Assembly (NCBI GenBank): GCA_001430745.1 | Contig: KQ482066.1 | Coordinates: 1,239,698-1,303,697, forward strand | Length of the DNA: 64,000 nucleotides | Direction: 5' to 3' | From: Auxenochlorella pyrenoidosa | Taxonomy: Eukaryota; Chlorophyta; Trebouxiophyceae; Chlorellales; Chlorellaceae | Shown: positions 1 to 10,710 of the stretch, piece after piece | Numbering within the stretch: the first letter of the stretch is position 1 | How the letters are laid out: each line of letters starts with the position of its first letter | Translations under genes and position numbers: made by a program | The notes under the pieces: model-generated | Databases searched by the model: none | What the model was told of the DNA's origin: nothing | The model's input: only the letters and a program-made list of their open reading frames with translations

Positions 1-87
1 TTTGACAAGCACCCCTGCCTCCTGTAGGCCAGCAATGCGCTCACCAGCCACCCCGTTGTGCCGCCGCCCCCCCCCCCCCCCCCGCAG

Positions 88-425
88 GCTAACGCGCTGG
101 CGCGCGGCTCCAAGTCGCCGCCGCCCGGCACCCCCGCCGCCATGGACCCCGATGTGCTGCTGCGCATCCTGTGCCACCGCGCCGACCACGCCGCCTCCAA
201 GTACCTGAAAAAGGACTACAAGGTGTGGCGGTGGTGTGTGTGGAGGGGGAGGGGGGGGGGGCGCCGCCTTGCTGTTCGCGCTGGTCAGTCCCACACACAC
301 GCTCACGCTCATACACCCGCCTACCCCACGTGCAGATCCCCAAGAAGATCCCGGTGGGCATGGGCGAGGTGGCGGCCAAGGCGGGCGGCCTGCTGCGGCG
401 CAGCACCACCAGCCGCAGCAAGTGA
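88..425 (+). CDS. 3' end of an unrecognised gene (two last exons)
   Basis: Two exons join in phase: 88-222 after a CCCCCGCAG acceptor and 336-425 ending in TGA. They give the last 74 residues of a protein whose 5' part lies left of the window. The tail is basic and low in complexity: a proline-rich stretch, a short helix-like segment around MDPDVLLRILCHRADHAASK, then KKIPVGMGEVAAKAGGLLRR and a Ser/Thr/Arg end. I do not recognise the family. The intron 223-335 has a GTGTGG donor and TGCAG acceptor. Bases 1-87 may hold the preceding intron or an exon edge and cannot be resolved. Confidence 0.6.
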
Positions 426-945
426 CCGCGACGCGAGGCCCCTCCTCCTTGACCCACAAGCCGCCCCACAGCAGCGCGCTTCCTGGCGGGACCCAGTGTG
501 TGACCAGCGCGGTGCTGTCGGGGCCCGGTGCTGCCGCTTTTCTACTGTTGTTGTGACCACTTGTTGCTGGCGTTGACTCCTGGCCTTCGCCCTCGTTGCA
601 CCCTGCTGTTCATTATTGTACTTCCCGACTCCCCGCTGCTCTCTGCGGGCCTCTGCCTTCTCTTTTTGACGAATCCTGTTCTGACAGCCCCCCTCCCCGC
701 CTGTGATCCACCATCCCTTGCGTCATGCGCGCATGCCCGCAAGCCGAGGAGGGAGGGCGAGAGACGGGTCGCCAGGCCGCAGCCTATCTGGTCATGCGCA
801 GCAAGGGGAAACCACCTTATTGCTTTCGAGGCTGGGCTGCTGGGGGTTCGTTCTAGGCTGCAGGAGTGCAGCAGGCTCGCGAGCAGAGATAACATGTCGC
901 GCCGCATCAAAGAGCAGGTTGTGAAGCAGCGGGCAAACTCTCTTC
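426..945. other. convergent intergenic region
   Basis: This stretch lies between the stop of the left-edge gene and the stop of CSN6 on the other strand. It should hold both 3' UTRs. No supported coding exon was seen; the open frames here have no family-like sequence. Confidence 0.5.
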
Positions 946-3900
946 TCAGAGGAAGCCGGGGCCGCCGCCCAGCATGCCCAGCGGCAGGCCCAGCCCGATG
1001 GTCGACCCCATGCCGCCGCCGCCGCCCTTGCGCCCGCCTTTCAAGCTGATGCGATCAAACGCCAGGTTGCACTGCGGGGCGTGGGGTTCGATGGGGTGGG
1101 GTGGGGATGCGGAGCAACCTGCGGAGCCGGGCAGGGCAGGCTGCTGCGCCAGCACAAAGGACCGCTTGTCTGCGGCCACACGCAGCCAGCCAGCTGCCCC
1201 ACCACGCCCTCACCCTCTGCCAGGGCGGAGAGCCTGCACCCGGCATGCTACGGAAAAACAGTAGAGAGCGTGTGGCGGCAGCCTGCATCTGGCATGCCAC
1301 AGAAGAGCAATAGGCAGCCTGGCCCACCTTGTCCACGACCTCGTTGCAGGCTGCAGTGCCCTTGGTCACAGTGGCCAGCAGGATGGAGAGCAGCGTGTCG
1401 TTGTGGTCCTGCACAGCAGGCACAGCAGGCACAGCACGTCGGGGCAGAGGGGAGGGGGGCGGCAAGTCAGCACGTGGCCGCGCGGGCAAGAGAGGATAGG
1501 GCGGCGAGTGGCGGCGCACACCAGAAATGGCGAACGCTTGCGCGGCCCGGAGGCAAGAGGGCGGCATGCGGGGGGGCTGGGTGCCCATGCGGCCTCGCAA
1601 ATTGCAACAAGGCGGAGCAGAAAACACTGGATTGCGTTTGTTGCAGGGCTTTAAGGAATGCATCAAGTGTGCACTGGTTGGAAAGCCGCAGCAGAGGCCA
1701 CACTTGCACTGCTGCGGCCTTGCAACCACCGCGAACCTGACGCATTCCTCAAAGCCCAGCACCAAACGCACTCATCTGTGCAATGCGTTGAGCGACAAGG
1801 GCTCACGGCATCACACAGCAGCGCCGCGCGGAGTGCAGCTGAATGGCAGCCATGCAGGCCTGGCCCAGCTGCCCACCGTGGTGTAGTCTGCTCCAAACTG
1901 CTGCGAGTCAATGGCCGGCAGGCGCTTTATGAGCCCCGCCGCCTGGCGCACCAGGTCGTGGTCAAATGGCAGCTCGCCTGCGTTGACCGGTGCGGGTGCA
2001 GGAAGCAGCGGTTAGGCAGGGAGTGTGGAGGAGGCTGTCGGGCCGCGATGCGGGTAGCGGGGGTGGGGTGGGGTGGGGTGGGGTGGGGGTTGGGGGGGCC
2101 CGGGGGGGGGGGGGGGGGGGTGAGAAGGCATGGCTGTAGCAGAGGCTTCCATGCATTGTGGCTGGCCTGGACATCTGGATACAAGCCCCGGCCCGGCCCA
2201 AGGGTGTTGCGCCCCGGATGCGCCCGCCGCGCACCCGACTGCATCTTCAGCAGCAGCTGGTGCAGCAGCACCACGCGGCTGATGAGCATCTTGATCGCGC
2301 TGTGCATGCTGCTCATGTGCGCCGTCACTGCGGCTCAACGGGTGGGGAGGGGACACGCGGCGGAGGGCAAGCGGGTGGGGAGGGGTGGGGAGGGGACGTG
2401 CGGGAGAGGGCGCGTGGGTGGGGAATGGGGGGCGTGCACGCAAGGGCTGCGGCTCCCAGGGCGCCAGGCCAGGACGCCGGGCAAGGGATCGCCCGGTGCT
2501 GAACGCCAGGGAGAGGCCAGCGCTTCCCCATGCGCGTGGCCCAGTTGCGGGCCCTGCCTTGTTGGCTGCCCGCGCTGCTGTGCCGCCTCTCACGTTGGTT
2601 GGTGCCGGAGGCTGCCCCTGTGGGCAGGATCTTGGCGACTTGGTCCACTCCGATGCGCTCCGCCTCAGAAGTCTGCTCCAAAGGGGGGGGGGAGAGGGGG
2701 AACCGCTGGGGCTGAGCAGGCAGCGTGAAAGGGCCTGGCCCGCGCCGGTGCGGGCTGCCAGCGGGCCCGAAGCCAGCCAAGGGGGCGACCCAGTGCAGCA
2801 CGGGCAGCAAGAATTGGGCGCTCTAAGCGCGCAGCCTCGGGAGCGCGCTGCGCAAGGCGTGGCGCATCCAGACGCATGCCGCTGTGATGATGCCCCCCAA
2901 ACCCCACCCATCCACCCACCCAAGCAGCCTCACCCCCGGTCCCCACCTCTATTGTGAACTTGGACTGCACAAAAATGAAGGACGGCACGCCCTCCAACAC
3001 GTGCAGCTCTGCAGGGTAGGCGGGGGGGGAAGGGGGGGGGGGGGGGGGCGGCGGCGCCAGAGGGGCGTTGCGACCCGGCAAGCTGAGCAGGGGCTAGGGC
3101 AGCCAAGCTGAGCAAGAAGGAGGGGGGGGGGGGACACGCAAGGGCTCACCGCTCTCATATAGGAAGACGGGCAGGTCCTTCTGCGTGGGGTCCCTGCCCG
3201 GGTCCAGCCGCAGGAAGACGGGGGACTCGTTCACCTCCATCAGCTGGCGGGGGGGGGGGGGGGGCAGGAGGGTGCGGAAGGTTGAAATGGGAGGCTCCCA
3301 CCCAAAGCGTGAGAAACTCATGCAAGCTATGGGGGAAAATGCAGCAGGCGGGGCTGCCATGAAGCCAAAAACAAAACATGGCGAGGGTCAACCAGCGGGT
3401 GGCGGGCGCACCTTGCGGTGGATCTGCATGTCAGCGTCGGTCAGGTCCCCGCCGGTGGCGTACCAGCCTACTACATCCTGCTGCGGAAAGGTCTGCTTGT
3501 CTGCAGGCGGAGGGAACCAGGGTGGGCATGCAGCGAAGGTGTTGAATATTGCAGTACAAGGGCTGCTTCCTAAGAGCTGCTGCGGGAAGACTTGCCACCC
3601 TGGCGGCACAGGGCTGTTGAGCAGGGCGCCTGCACGACGTGGCGTTCGCTGCCATGCGCAACTCCTGAGTTGCAGTGCACTGCACAGCACAGCGCTGTCG
3701 GTGGGCAGCGGCATGCTGACACCAGCTACGGAGCAGATAGGGACGACGCTCCAAAAACCCGCATCCCCCGCGCCCCTTCCACTCACACTGCTCCATCTTC
3801 TTCTGCAGAAAGGCCTCGTCAACTTCAGCCTCGCCGCCTCCAGCCTTCAGGCGCATCTCGAAAGAGTTGGCGATGTCCACAGTGCGCCCCGCCTGGCTGC

Positions 3901-4215
3901 CCAGGAGGCAGCCGAGCACGCGCACCGCCGCCCCCGGCGCCGCGCCGGTATTGGCGCGGGTGCGCGTGTGGTGGTCTGAAATATTGATCAGCACCAGCTG
4001 CAGTCGGAGAGGGGGGCAGGGGCCGTCGGCAGAGGGCAAGAGTGATCCACGGTCTGCAGCCCCAGTCCCAGCGGGGCCTCCCACAGGCGCGAAAGACAAG
4101 ATCATCATGCTCACGATACGCCGTGCCGCGCGCTTACCGGATGCAGCTGGAACTGCAGCCCGCTGGAGGACGAGCGGTGCTCCTGGTGCTCGCCATCGAC
4201 CCGCATGGCTGACAT
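946..4215 (-). CDS. CSN6: COP9 signalosome subunit 6 (MPN-domain protein)
   Basis: Ten exons join in phase to 337 aa: 4215-4138, 3997-3787, 3500-3412, 3243-3150, 3008-2947, 2672-2594, 2327-2235, 1977-1877, 1408-1328 and 1071-946. The order matches plant CSN6: SGLQFQLHPLVLINISDHHT, then VLGCLLGSQAGRTVDIANSF, VVGWYATGGDLTDADMQIH, NESPVFLRLDP, and ELHVLEGVPSFIFVQSKFTI. The C-terminal part contains HMSSMHSAIKMLISRV and a Gly-rich end. CSN6 is a non-catalytic MPN subunit of the COP9 signalosome, which removes NEDD8 from cullins. Consistent with this, the HxH residues of the JAMM zinc site are absent (GWYATGG in place of GWYHTHP). RPN8 and eIF3f share the fold, but the ISDHHTR and NESP motifs fit CSN6 best. 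Length is close to plant CSN6 (just over 300 aa, from memory). The start is the first ATG of an in-frame pair. Confidence 0.95.
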
Positions 4216-4743
4216 GATCGATTAATTCAACTACCGAAATGTCAAGACAGCGAGAGGGCCTTTCAGCGGACATTGCCGGGTCAGCAGGCGCGTCGCGACG
4301 GCCGCCGATGCTCGTCGCACACCCAGCACACTGCTGCCGTTTGCAGCTTGAGGGGACGTCAACCAATACCATGTTGTAATGCAAACTACGAGAAGGTATG
4401 GGAATCTATGGAAGGCTCTGAGGGGCGGAGCAATGTCAGGACCAGTCTCCATCACGCGCATGTGCATTCCTCTACTGTGAATCTGCTGCCTGGACCTTCT
4501 AGCCAGGGCGAGTGGAAGGACGCTGGAAGCGCTCTGTTGCATTTCGCAGCCGCAGTTGTAGCTCTCCATCAGCTGCCTTTCGGCACGACTCTGGCCAGCG
4601 ATGCATTAAACCAAAATCAACTGCGGTTGGTGCCAGCAGCAGAACGGTTGCACTGGGAATCAGCCTTTGCCTCGCATTAGGGGGCCTTACATTGCTTCAT
4701 GGAATCAGCGCCCAATGTTGATGCCCGTCTGCAATGAGCTTCA
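4216..4743. other. intergenic region (CSN6 promoter side)
   Basis: This region is lower in GC than its surroundings and has no exon I can support. It should contain the CSN6 promoter and 5' UTR and the 3' UTR of the membrane-protein gene upstream on the same strand. A 112-codon open frame at 4231-4569 (-) has no recognisable features. Confidence 0.45.
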
Positions 4744-6007
4744 CTAACACGCCACAGGTGTGGCTGCCGGGGCGCACTCCAGCCAGGCGGGCCGCCACCA
4801 CCGGCAGGCCTGCAAGGCAGCAGCCTCTGCCGCCAGCCCGTGCCGCAGCGCATACGCCCGCCGCTCGCGGTGTTCGTGCCGGTGCACCAGCAGCAGCGGC
4901 AGCGCAAACGAGAAGATGGCGTGCAAGCCAAAGTTCAGGGCCGCAAACGCGGCAGCCCCGTCTGGCTGCCAAGTGACTGCCGCGCTGGCAGCCACCTCGT
5001 TGATTACCAGGGCAGCAGCTGCTGCCAGCAGGCCCAGCAGCCAGGCCGCCTCGCCGTACCGCTGCCGGGTAGCGGCGCAGAAGCGCTCAGAGAGGCGCAG
5101 CCGCCAGCCCGCGCAGGCGACCGCCGTGGCGAGCAGCGCCGAGTGCACTTACACCCCGTGCTTAAGTGGCAGGGGAATGGACACAGCCAACAGCGTCGTC
5201 CATGGCACTAGCCCCAGCGACAGCTCGCGCAGCCAGTACCAGAGCAGGCCACCGAAGCCGGAGGGCCAGAAGCTTGGTGCGTACAGCCATGACAGCTGGT
5301 GTGGTGTGGTGGGGTGGGTGGGCAGGGTGCGAGGGTGGGTGAAAGGGGGCCGCAGGGCCAAGGCAGTGCCTGCCTGCCGGGGCCAAAGTGCCTGGAGGTG
5401 CTTCTGCCACGTGCTTCCTGGCACTTTGGCAGCCTGGCAGCACAGCACGCCCAGCAGGCCCCACCCACCAGGAAGTGGCTGCAGTGGAAGGCGCTGAGCA
5501 GCGCGGAGTGGCGCCGCACGTACAGTGGGTGCTGCCGCAGCACCGCCGCCGCCAGCAGCGCAAACCAGGCCGCTTGCAGCAGCGACACGCCGCCGGCGAG
5601 CGGGTGGCCGGCAAGGAGCATGCGCAGCGCCGCGAGCACGCACAGGGGCGCCCCCTGGCAGAAGGAGCGGGCATCGCTGCGGAGCTGGTGGGCCGTGAAG
5701 TGGGCTTGGAAGGCGGCTTCGTGGCGCGGGCTGGCAAAGGCCAGCAGCGGCCCCACGGCAGCAACCTGCAGAGGCGGTGGCGGCGGCAGTGGTTGGCAGC
5801 TCGCCCGCAAAGCTGCCTGAGCCTTTGAGCGGATTTTATGACGCTTTCCCGAGACAGGCGGAGATGCATGCCACATCCATGCACCACAAGCACCACAGTG
5901 GTGGCTGCCAGCGTCCCGCTGAGCGGTCCCGCCAGCACAGCTGGGCACCCGCGGTGCAGGGGAACCTTTGCCGGCAGTGCGCCCCCCACCTGCCCCTGTG
6001 CATCCAT
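4744..6007 (-). CDS. unknown multi-pass membrane protein
   Basis: Three exons join in phase: 5765-5469, 5295-5155 and 5061-4744. A first exon lies upstream, probably starting at ATG 6007, but its donor is uncertain. The protein is hydrophobic with about six to eight membrane-span candidates: a segment near TLAATTVVLVVHG in the first exon, LCVLAALRMLLAG, LLQAAWFALLAAAVL, GGLLWYWLRELSLGLVPW, AAWLLGLLAAAAALVI and ALNFGLHAIFSFALPLLLV. The C-terminus is hydrophilic. I do not recognise a family. The junction 5155/5061 is required because the frame otherwise meets TAA at 5152-5150; a 93-base GTGTAA-CAG intron restores phase 0. The gene is head to head with the lumen-protein gene. Confidence 0.6.
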
Positions 6008-6307
6008 GCGTCGTCGTCAGTGCCCGTCTTAGCCAGTAAGGAGGCGGAAATAGGACAAGCGCGGTGGGCGTACAATGTAGAGAAGGAGCTTGCTTGCGAG
6101 TGTCGACTCGATCGCAACATATGAATGACAAGCCTTGGCCGGAATGTTGAGCCCCTGATTCAGAGCAGTCTTGCCCATGCTGTGCGCCAGCCTGGCGCGC
6201 AGCAGAAAGGCGCCATCGGGCCTGCAGGCCACATCATGCGGGAGTTCAATGAGCGTTGACACCTTTGGGTGATCGCCCGACATCATCCACCCAGCACCTC
6301 CAGCGCT
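6008..6307. other. divergent promoter region
   Basis: This 300-base region lies between two divergent starts, the membrane protein at 6007 (-) and the lumen protein at 6308 (+). It probably contains both promoters and 5' UTRs. No clear TATA element or coding exon was seen. Confidence 0.45.
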
Positions 6308-9300
6308 ATGAGCCTCACCAGCCAGTGCAGGGCGCCGTTTGCCGCCCCCGGGGCATCGCAAAAAGTGCAGCGTAGGACACAGGTAGAAATGCGCGTGGCA
6401 GCAGGCAGCAGCAACTGGCTGGTGCCCTGCCGCCACTGCCACCCGCCCACTTTTAGTTGTGCACACGTTGCACCCACCTTGCACAAATCACCGTCTGTCT
6501 GTTCTGCAACATGCCTTGCAGGGCCGGAGACTTGTGTTGTCAGCAGCCTTGCAGCATCCAGAGCAACGCGAGCGGGGCGGCACAGCGCCGCCTGCCTCTG
6601 GCGTTGCCCCGTCGCTGCCGCGCCGGGCGGCGCTTGCAGCAGCGCTCGTCGGCGCGGCAGCCCCTTGGCTGTTCTCCAGTGCTGCGCTGGCGGTGAGGCT
6701 CAAGCATGCCCCTATTTGCAGCACAGCCATCCCGACGCGTTTCGCAACGCGCTGCATGCTGCCCAATCCTCTGCCTGCAAACTGCTGCAGGGGTGGGGGG
6801 GCCGCATCGTGTGCAACACCCCGCGGCTTGCACGCGCGGCTGCACCCACCAGCTGCCCCCTAGCTCCCTGTCCCACCCTGCTGCAGGACAATGAGGCCAT
6901 CAAGGCGGGCCTGAACCGGTAAGTGTGTGGCCCGCCGGTCCTGCAGCCTTGCTCCTGTGGCACTGCCAGGCATGCCTTGTTTATGCGGTTCTCACTCCCG
7001 CCGCTCATTGGGCGTGCTGCCGCCTGCTGCCTGCCTCGTGGGGGTTACCCACAGCCAGGCTCCGTGGACATGCCGACAGCGCCTGCTCATGCTCGGTAAT
7101 TCGCTCCAAGCAGCGCACTGCAGCTGCTTCGTGCCTCGCCCATCCGCCCTGGTTTTTTTGCATTGCTGTGAAAATAATAGCGCATTCAACTAGGATTGCT
7201 CAAAAACCAATTCAACAGGTACGTCAAGAAGAAGAAGCTGGAGCGGCTGGACACCTATGTGCCGCCGCTGCTCGAGGCGCGGGGCCAGCTGATCCGCGTG
7301 GGGCGCGTCATGCGTGAGTGGCTGTTGCCGGCTGCGCTGTTGGGTCGCACCCGCTGCTTGGGCGGCGTGCGTGGCAACTGCATGCCCTCTTCAATAGCTT
7401 CTTAAGGAAGCAGGTGTACCCGACCTAACGGTTTCAGAATAACTCAGAACCTGTGAGCTGGCCGTACCCACCCGCCTGCCAACTGCTGGCTGCATGCGCA
7501 CACCACACAACCCGCTGTGGCCGCCCTCCCCCTGCCGTGCAGTGCAAGACCCCGCGGCGGCGCGGGAGCTGCTGCGGTCGGGCGTGTTTGCGGGGCTGCG
7601 GGACAACGTTCGGTGAGCCGGGCTGCCCAGCAGGGTGGTATGAAAGCATTAGGAGGGCGCTGGTCTAGCTCGACACCTGCCTGCTGTAAAACAGCAGCTC
7701 CCTGCCTGCAGGCCTCGGCGGGCTGGCCAGCGCTCCGATGCAGGACCTCAAGCTGCTCGGCTGTTCCCTTTGCTGGGCTCTTGTCGCGCTGGCCGGGCAT
7801 GCAGCGGCTCGATCCAGCCCTCTCCATGCCACAATGGACCCCCCCTCCCCCCCCCCCACCCACACACACCACCCACCCACCCCACCCACCCACCACTACT
7901 ACCCTACCCCACCCACCNNNNNNNNNNNNNNNNNNNNNNNNNNNNNNNNNNNNNNNNNNNNNNNNNNNNNNNNNNNNNNNNNNNNNNNNNNNNNNNNNNN
8001 NNNNNNNNNNNNNNNNNNNNNNNNNNNNNNNNNNNNNNNNNNNNNNNNNNNNNNNNNNNNNNNNNNNNNNNNNNNNNNNNNNNNNNNNNNNNNNNNNNNN
8101 NNNNNNNNNNNNNNNNNNNNNNNNNNNNNNNNNNNNNNNNNNNNNNNNNNNNNNNNNNNNNNNNNNNNNNNNNNNNNNNNNNNNNNNNNNNNNNNNNNNN
8201 NNNNNNNNNNNNNNNNNNNNNNNNNNNNNNNNNNNNNNNNNNNNNNNNNNNNNNNNNNNNNNNNNNNNNNNNNNNNNNNNNNNNNNNNNNNNNNNNNNNN
8301 NNNNNNNNNNNNNNNNNNNNNNNNNNNNNNNNNNNNNNNNNNNNNNNNNNNNNNNNNNNNNNNNNNNNNNNNNNNNNNNNNNNNNNNNNNNNNNNNNNNN
8401 NNNNNNNNNNNNNNNNNNNNNNNNNNNNNNNNNNNNNNNNNNNNNNNNNNNNNNNNNNNNNNNNNNNNNNNNNNNNNNNNNNNNNNNNNNNNNNNNNNNN
8501 NNNNNNNNNNNNNNNNNNNNNNNNNNNNNNNNNNNNNNNNNNNNNNNNCCCTCTCCCACTCGCCACCAACTGGACCCCTCCCCCCCCCCCCCCCACCCAC
8601 CACCACACCACCCCACCACCCCCACACATTCACCTCCCCACACACACAGGTCGCTGGGAGAGTACGCGTCGGAGCGCGCCGGCAACGACTCGGGCAGGCA
8701 GCTTGTGCGCGGCTTCTTCGCCGAGCTGGAAGGGCTGGATGGCGCGCTGCGCCAGGTGCGCCCCCCACCCCGCGCGCTTTGTTGTACTCTTGTATTTTTG
8801 TTTGTTTGTTTGTTTGTTTGTTTGTTTGTTTGTTTGTTTGTTGTTGCGCCAGGTGCGCCCCCCGTCCTGCGCGCCTTCTGCTGCGGCGCCGACTCGTGCC
8901 TGCTGACCTTCTGTCTTTCCCAGGCGAGAAGCGGGCCTGGGTAGTTTGCAGGCGAGGCGGCAGTGGCACCTTGCCGTGTCTCTCTTGCCCACGCCACCGC
9001 CACGCAGGCCGCAGGCAGGGCTGAGTGCCTGCCAAGAGGCTCTCCCGGCAGGCCGGGCTCCGCCGCTGCCACCCCAACCCAAAGCACCGCCCCTTGCTCG
9101 CCTCGCTGCCCCCTGCCCCCCGCACGCAGGCCATGCGGTCCGGCGAGGGCCTCCCCGAGGACGCGCGCGGCAGGGTGGACGCCACCGTGGCCGCCCTGGA
9201 CCGGCTGCTGGCCACGGTGCCCGAGGAGGACCTGAGCCAGGCGCAGCGAGTGGTGGAGGCCATCAGGGAGCTGGACGAGGAGGCGGCGGGCGAGGCGGCC

Positions 9301-9339
9301 GCGGCGGGCGACGCGGCGCGGCTGGACAAGCTGCTGTGA
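6308..9339 (+). CDS. Tat-type thylakoid-lumen protein precursor, conserved but unnamed
   Basis: Seven exons join in phase to 252 aa: 6308-6382, 6522-6692, 6887-6918, 7219-7313, 7543-7612, 8650-8755 and 9130-9339. Residues 1-82 look like a bipartite plastid-lumen presequence. A Ser/Arg-rich stroma-targeting part is followed by a twin arginine (PRRAALAAALVGAAAPW) and an SSAALA cleavage site. That site coincides exactly with the exon 2/3 junction. The mature part begins DNEAIKAGLNRYVKKKKLER and is helical and acidic, ending in ELDEEAAGEAAAAGDAARLD. The YVKKKKLERLDTYVPPLLEA block recalls an unnamed plant chloroplast protein family (from memory). It probably acts in the thylakoid lumen; no enzyme motif is visible. 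Intron 5 contains an assembly gap, and intron 6 has a duplicated donor. Confidence 0.85.
7918..8548. other. assembly gap (N) inside intron 5 of the lumen-protein gene
   Basis: This is a run of N flanked on both sides by the same C-rich CCACCC/CACACA low-complexity sequence. The exons on either side (ending 7612, starting 8650) join in phase, so no coding exon needs to be missing. Open frames drawn across the gap are artefacts. Confidence 0.95.
8797..8840 (+). repeat. (TTTG)11 microsatellite in intron 6
   Basis: Eleven perfect TTTG units sit in the intron after 8755. The array lies between two copies of an 18-base segment that contains the exon 6 donor (8749-8766 and 8846-8863). Confidence 0.97.
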
Positions 9340-9940
9340 GCGGCGTCGTGTGCGCGCTGCAGGCTTTGTGCGCGCCGCGGTCTTGCGTGCGCCTGCACAT
9401 GTGTGGCGCTGCTACTCCGTGCGCACATTCTGAATGCTGCAAGACGGCCCTGTGGCAAGACGACTTGCAAGTTTCAAAGCTTTATTCATGATAGGCATTG
9501 GCAGTCTGTTGTTGAGGCTGTTCGGGGGCCTGACTGGGGCCGGGTCAACAAAGCGGCCGGGAATGGGGTTTCAGACCAAGGGGCTGAGTTGTTGCGAGGC
9601 CGAAAAGGTGCGCTGTGCAATATGGGCAAGCCCAACCAGGCACTCCTTAAGTTTGAACTGGCAGAGCATGATGTTAGGCGCCAAGGTGCTGGGATCAGAG
9701 GGAGGCGCCCTGTGATGCAAGGCTGGCTGTCCAGCTTGTGGGCTGGGCCCCCAGCCGTGCCGCTGCGTCCTGGCACATGCATGCGCGTCTGTGTGCAGGC
9801 CAGGCCGCTTGCTGGCATACCTGGCTGTAGTAGCGGGCCGCCTTGCAGCAGGCACAGCGGCGCAGGCTGATGCCGGCAGCAGCCGCCTAGCTCGCCGCCA
9901 TGCCGCAATGCGCGCACGAGTGGTGGCTGGCAGTGCCACT
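9340..9940. other. convergent intergenic region
   Basis: This region should contain the 3' UTR of the lumen-protein gene and that of the gene on the opposite strand ending at 9941. No family-like coding sequence was found in either strand. Confidence 0.45.
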
Positions 9941-10710
9941 CTAGGGTGCCTGCTGCCCTCCTGATTGAGCCTCCTCCTCCTGCTCCTGCTGGCCAGTGGG
10001 CTGGCGGCGCCGTGAGAAGGCTCCCTCTGCTCTGGCGCGGCGCTCTGCCTCTGCCGCAGTGCCAAAGGCTTGCAAGCCACCAGCCCTGTCCAGGCCCAGG
10101 AGGAAGAACACGCCCATGGGGATGCCCTCAGCTTCATCCTCTGGGTCACTGGCCTCGCCAGGTGGCCAGTTGTCCACATCGACACACCGGCCAGAGGCGA
10201 GGAGCTCGTCCGCCTGCAAACATGGGACGTCGAGGGCCGTGGGGCTGGTGCCGTCAGCTCCCGAGCTTCCTGCTTGCGGCGAGTGCGGTGGGAGCCTTGG
10301 ACGCTGCGTGCCCCCCAGAGTAGAGCATCACAGAGCCAAAGGTCGGTATGATTGCAGCAGCAACGATTGCCGCATGGCTACACAGACGCAGGTTGAGAAA
10401 TGTGCACTTGTGCCCTCTGCGCATCCCGCAGGCAGGCTGCTGGTTGGGCTGCACACGCATGCGGGCAGGAGCAGCGCTGCGTGCACAGACCCGTTGCAGC
10501 CATGTACCAGCATACCAGCAGGGGACCATGCCCGGCTGACACTCACACTCGAAATAACAAACCTTAAGTAGAGGCAAGCTGCAAGGCCAGCGCACCTCAG
10601 CCTCTGTCAGCACCGGGTAGGTGGCGAGCGCGCCCGTCGCCTCGGCACACTCTTCGCCCTCGCGGTGGTTGCCCGGAGGCAGGAAGCCTGCCACCATCAG
10701 GAAGCGGTCG
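9941..10710 (-). CDS. 3' end of an unrecognised gene (two exons resolved)
   Basis: Two exons join in phase: 10710-10596 (acceptor GTGCAG, donor GTGCGC) and 10213-9941 (acceptor TTTGCAG, stop TGA). The first reads DRFLMVAGFLPPGNHREGEE and is acidic after that. The second reads ADELLASGRCVDVDNWPPGE, then an acidic stretch, then GIPMGVFFLLGLDRAGGLQA and a charged Gln/Glu-rich tail. The alternating hydrophobic and acidic pattern and in-phase splice sites suggest a real gene. I cannot name it or find its 5' exons, which should lie between 10.75 and 12.2 kb. A 237-codon open frame at 10597-11310 (-) overlaps the first exon in another frame and is probably a shadow. Confidence 0.45.

Noticed and set aside
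1658..2728. 356-codon plus-strand open frame opposite CSN6
   Set aside because: It is the shadow of the CSN6 exons and introns on the other strand and shows no conserved motif.
4231..4569. 112-codon minus-strand open frame between CSN6 and the membrane protein
   Set aside because: It lacks splice sites, domains and a plausible composition. It lies in the probable CSN6 promoter.
7444..9470. Very long open frames on both strands across 7.4-9.5 kb
   Set aside because: They run through the N gap and are open only because N cannot encode a stop. The exon model of the lumen protein explains the sequence on both sides.
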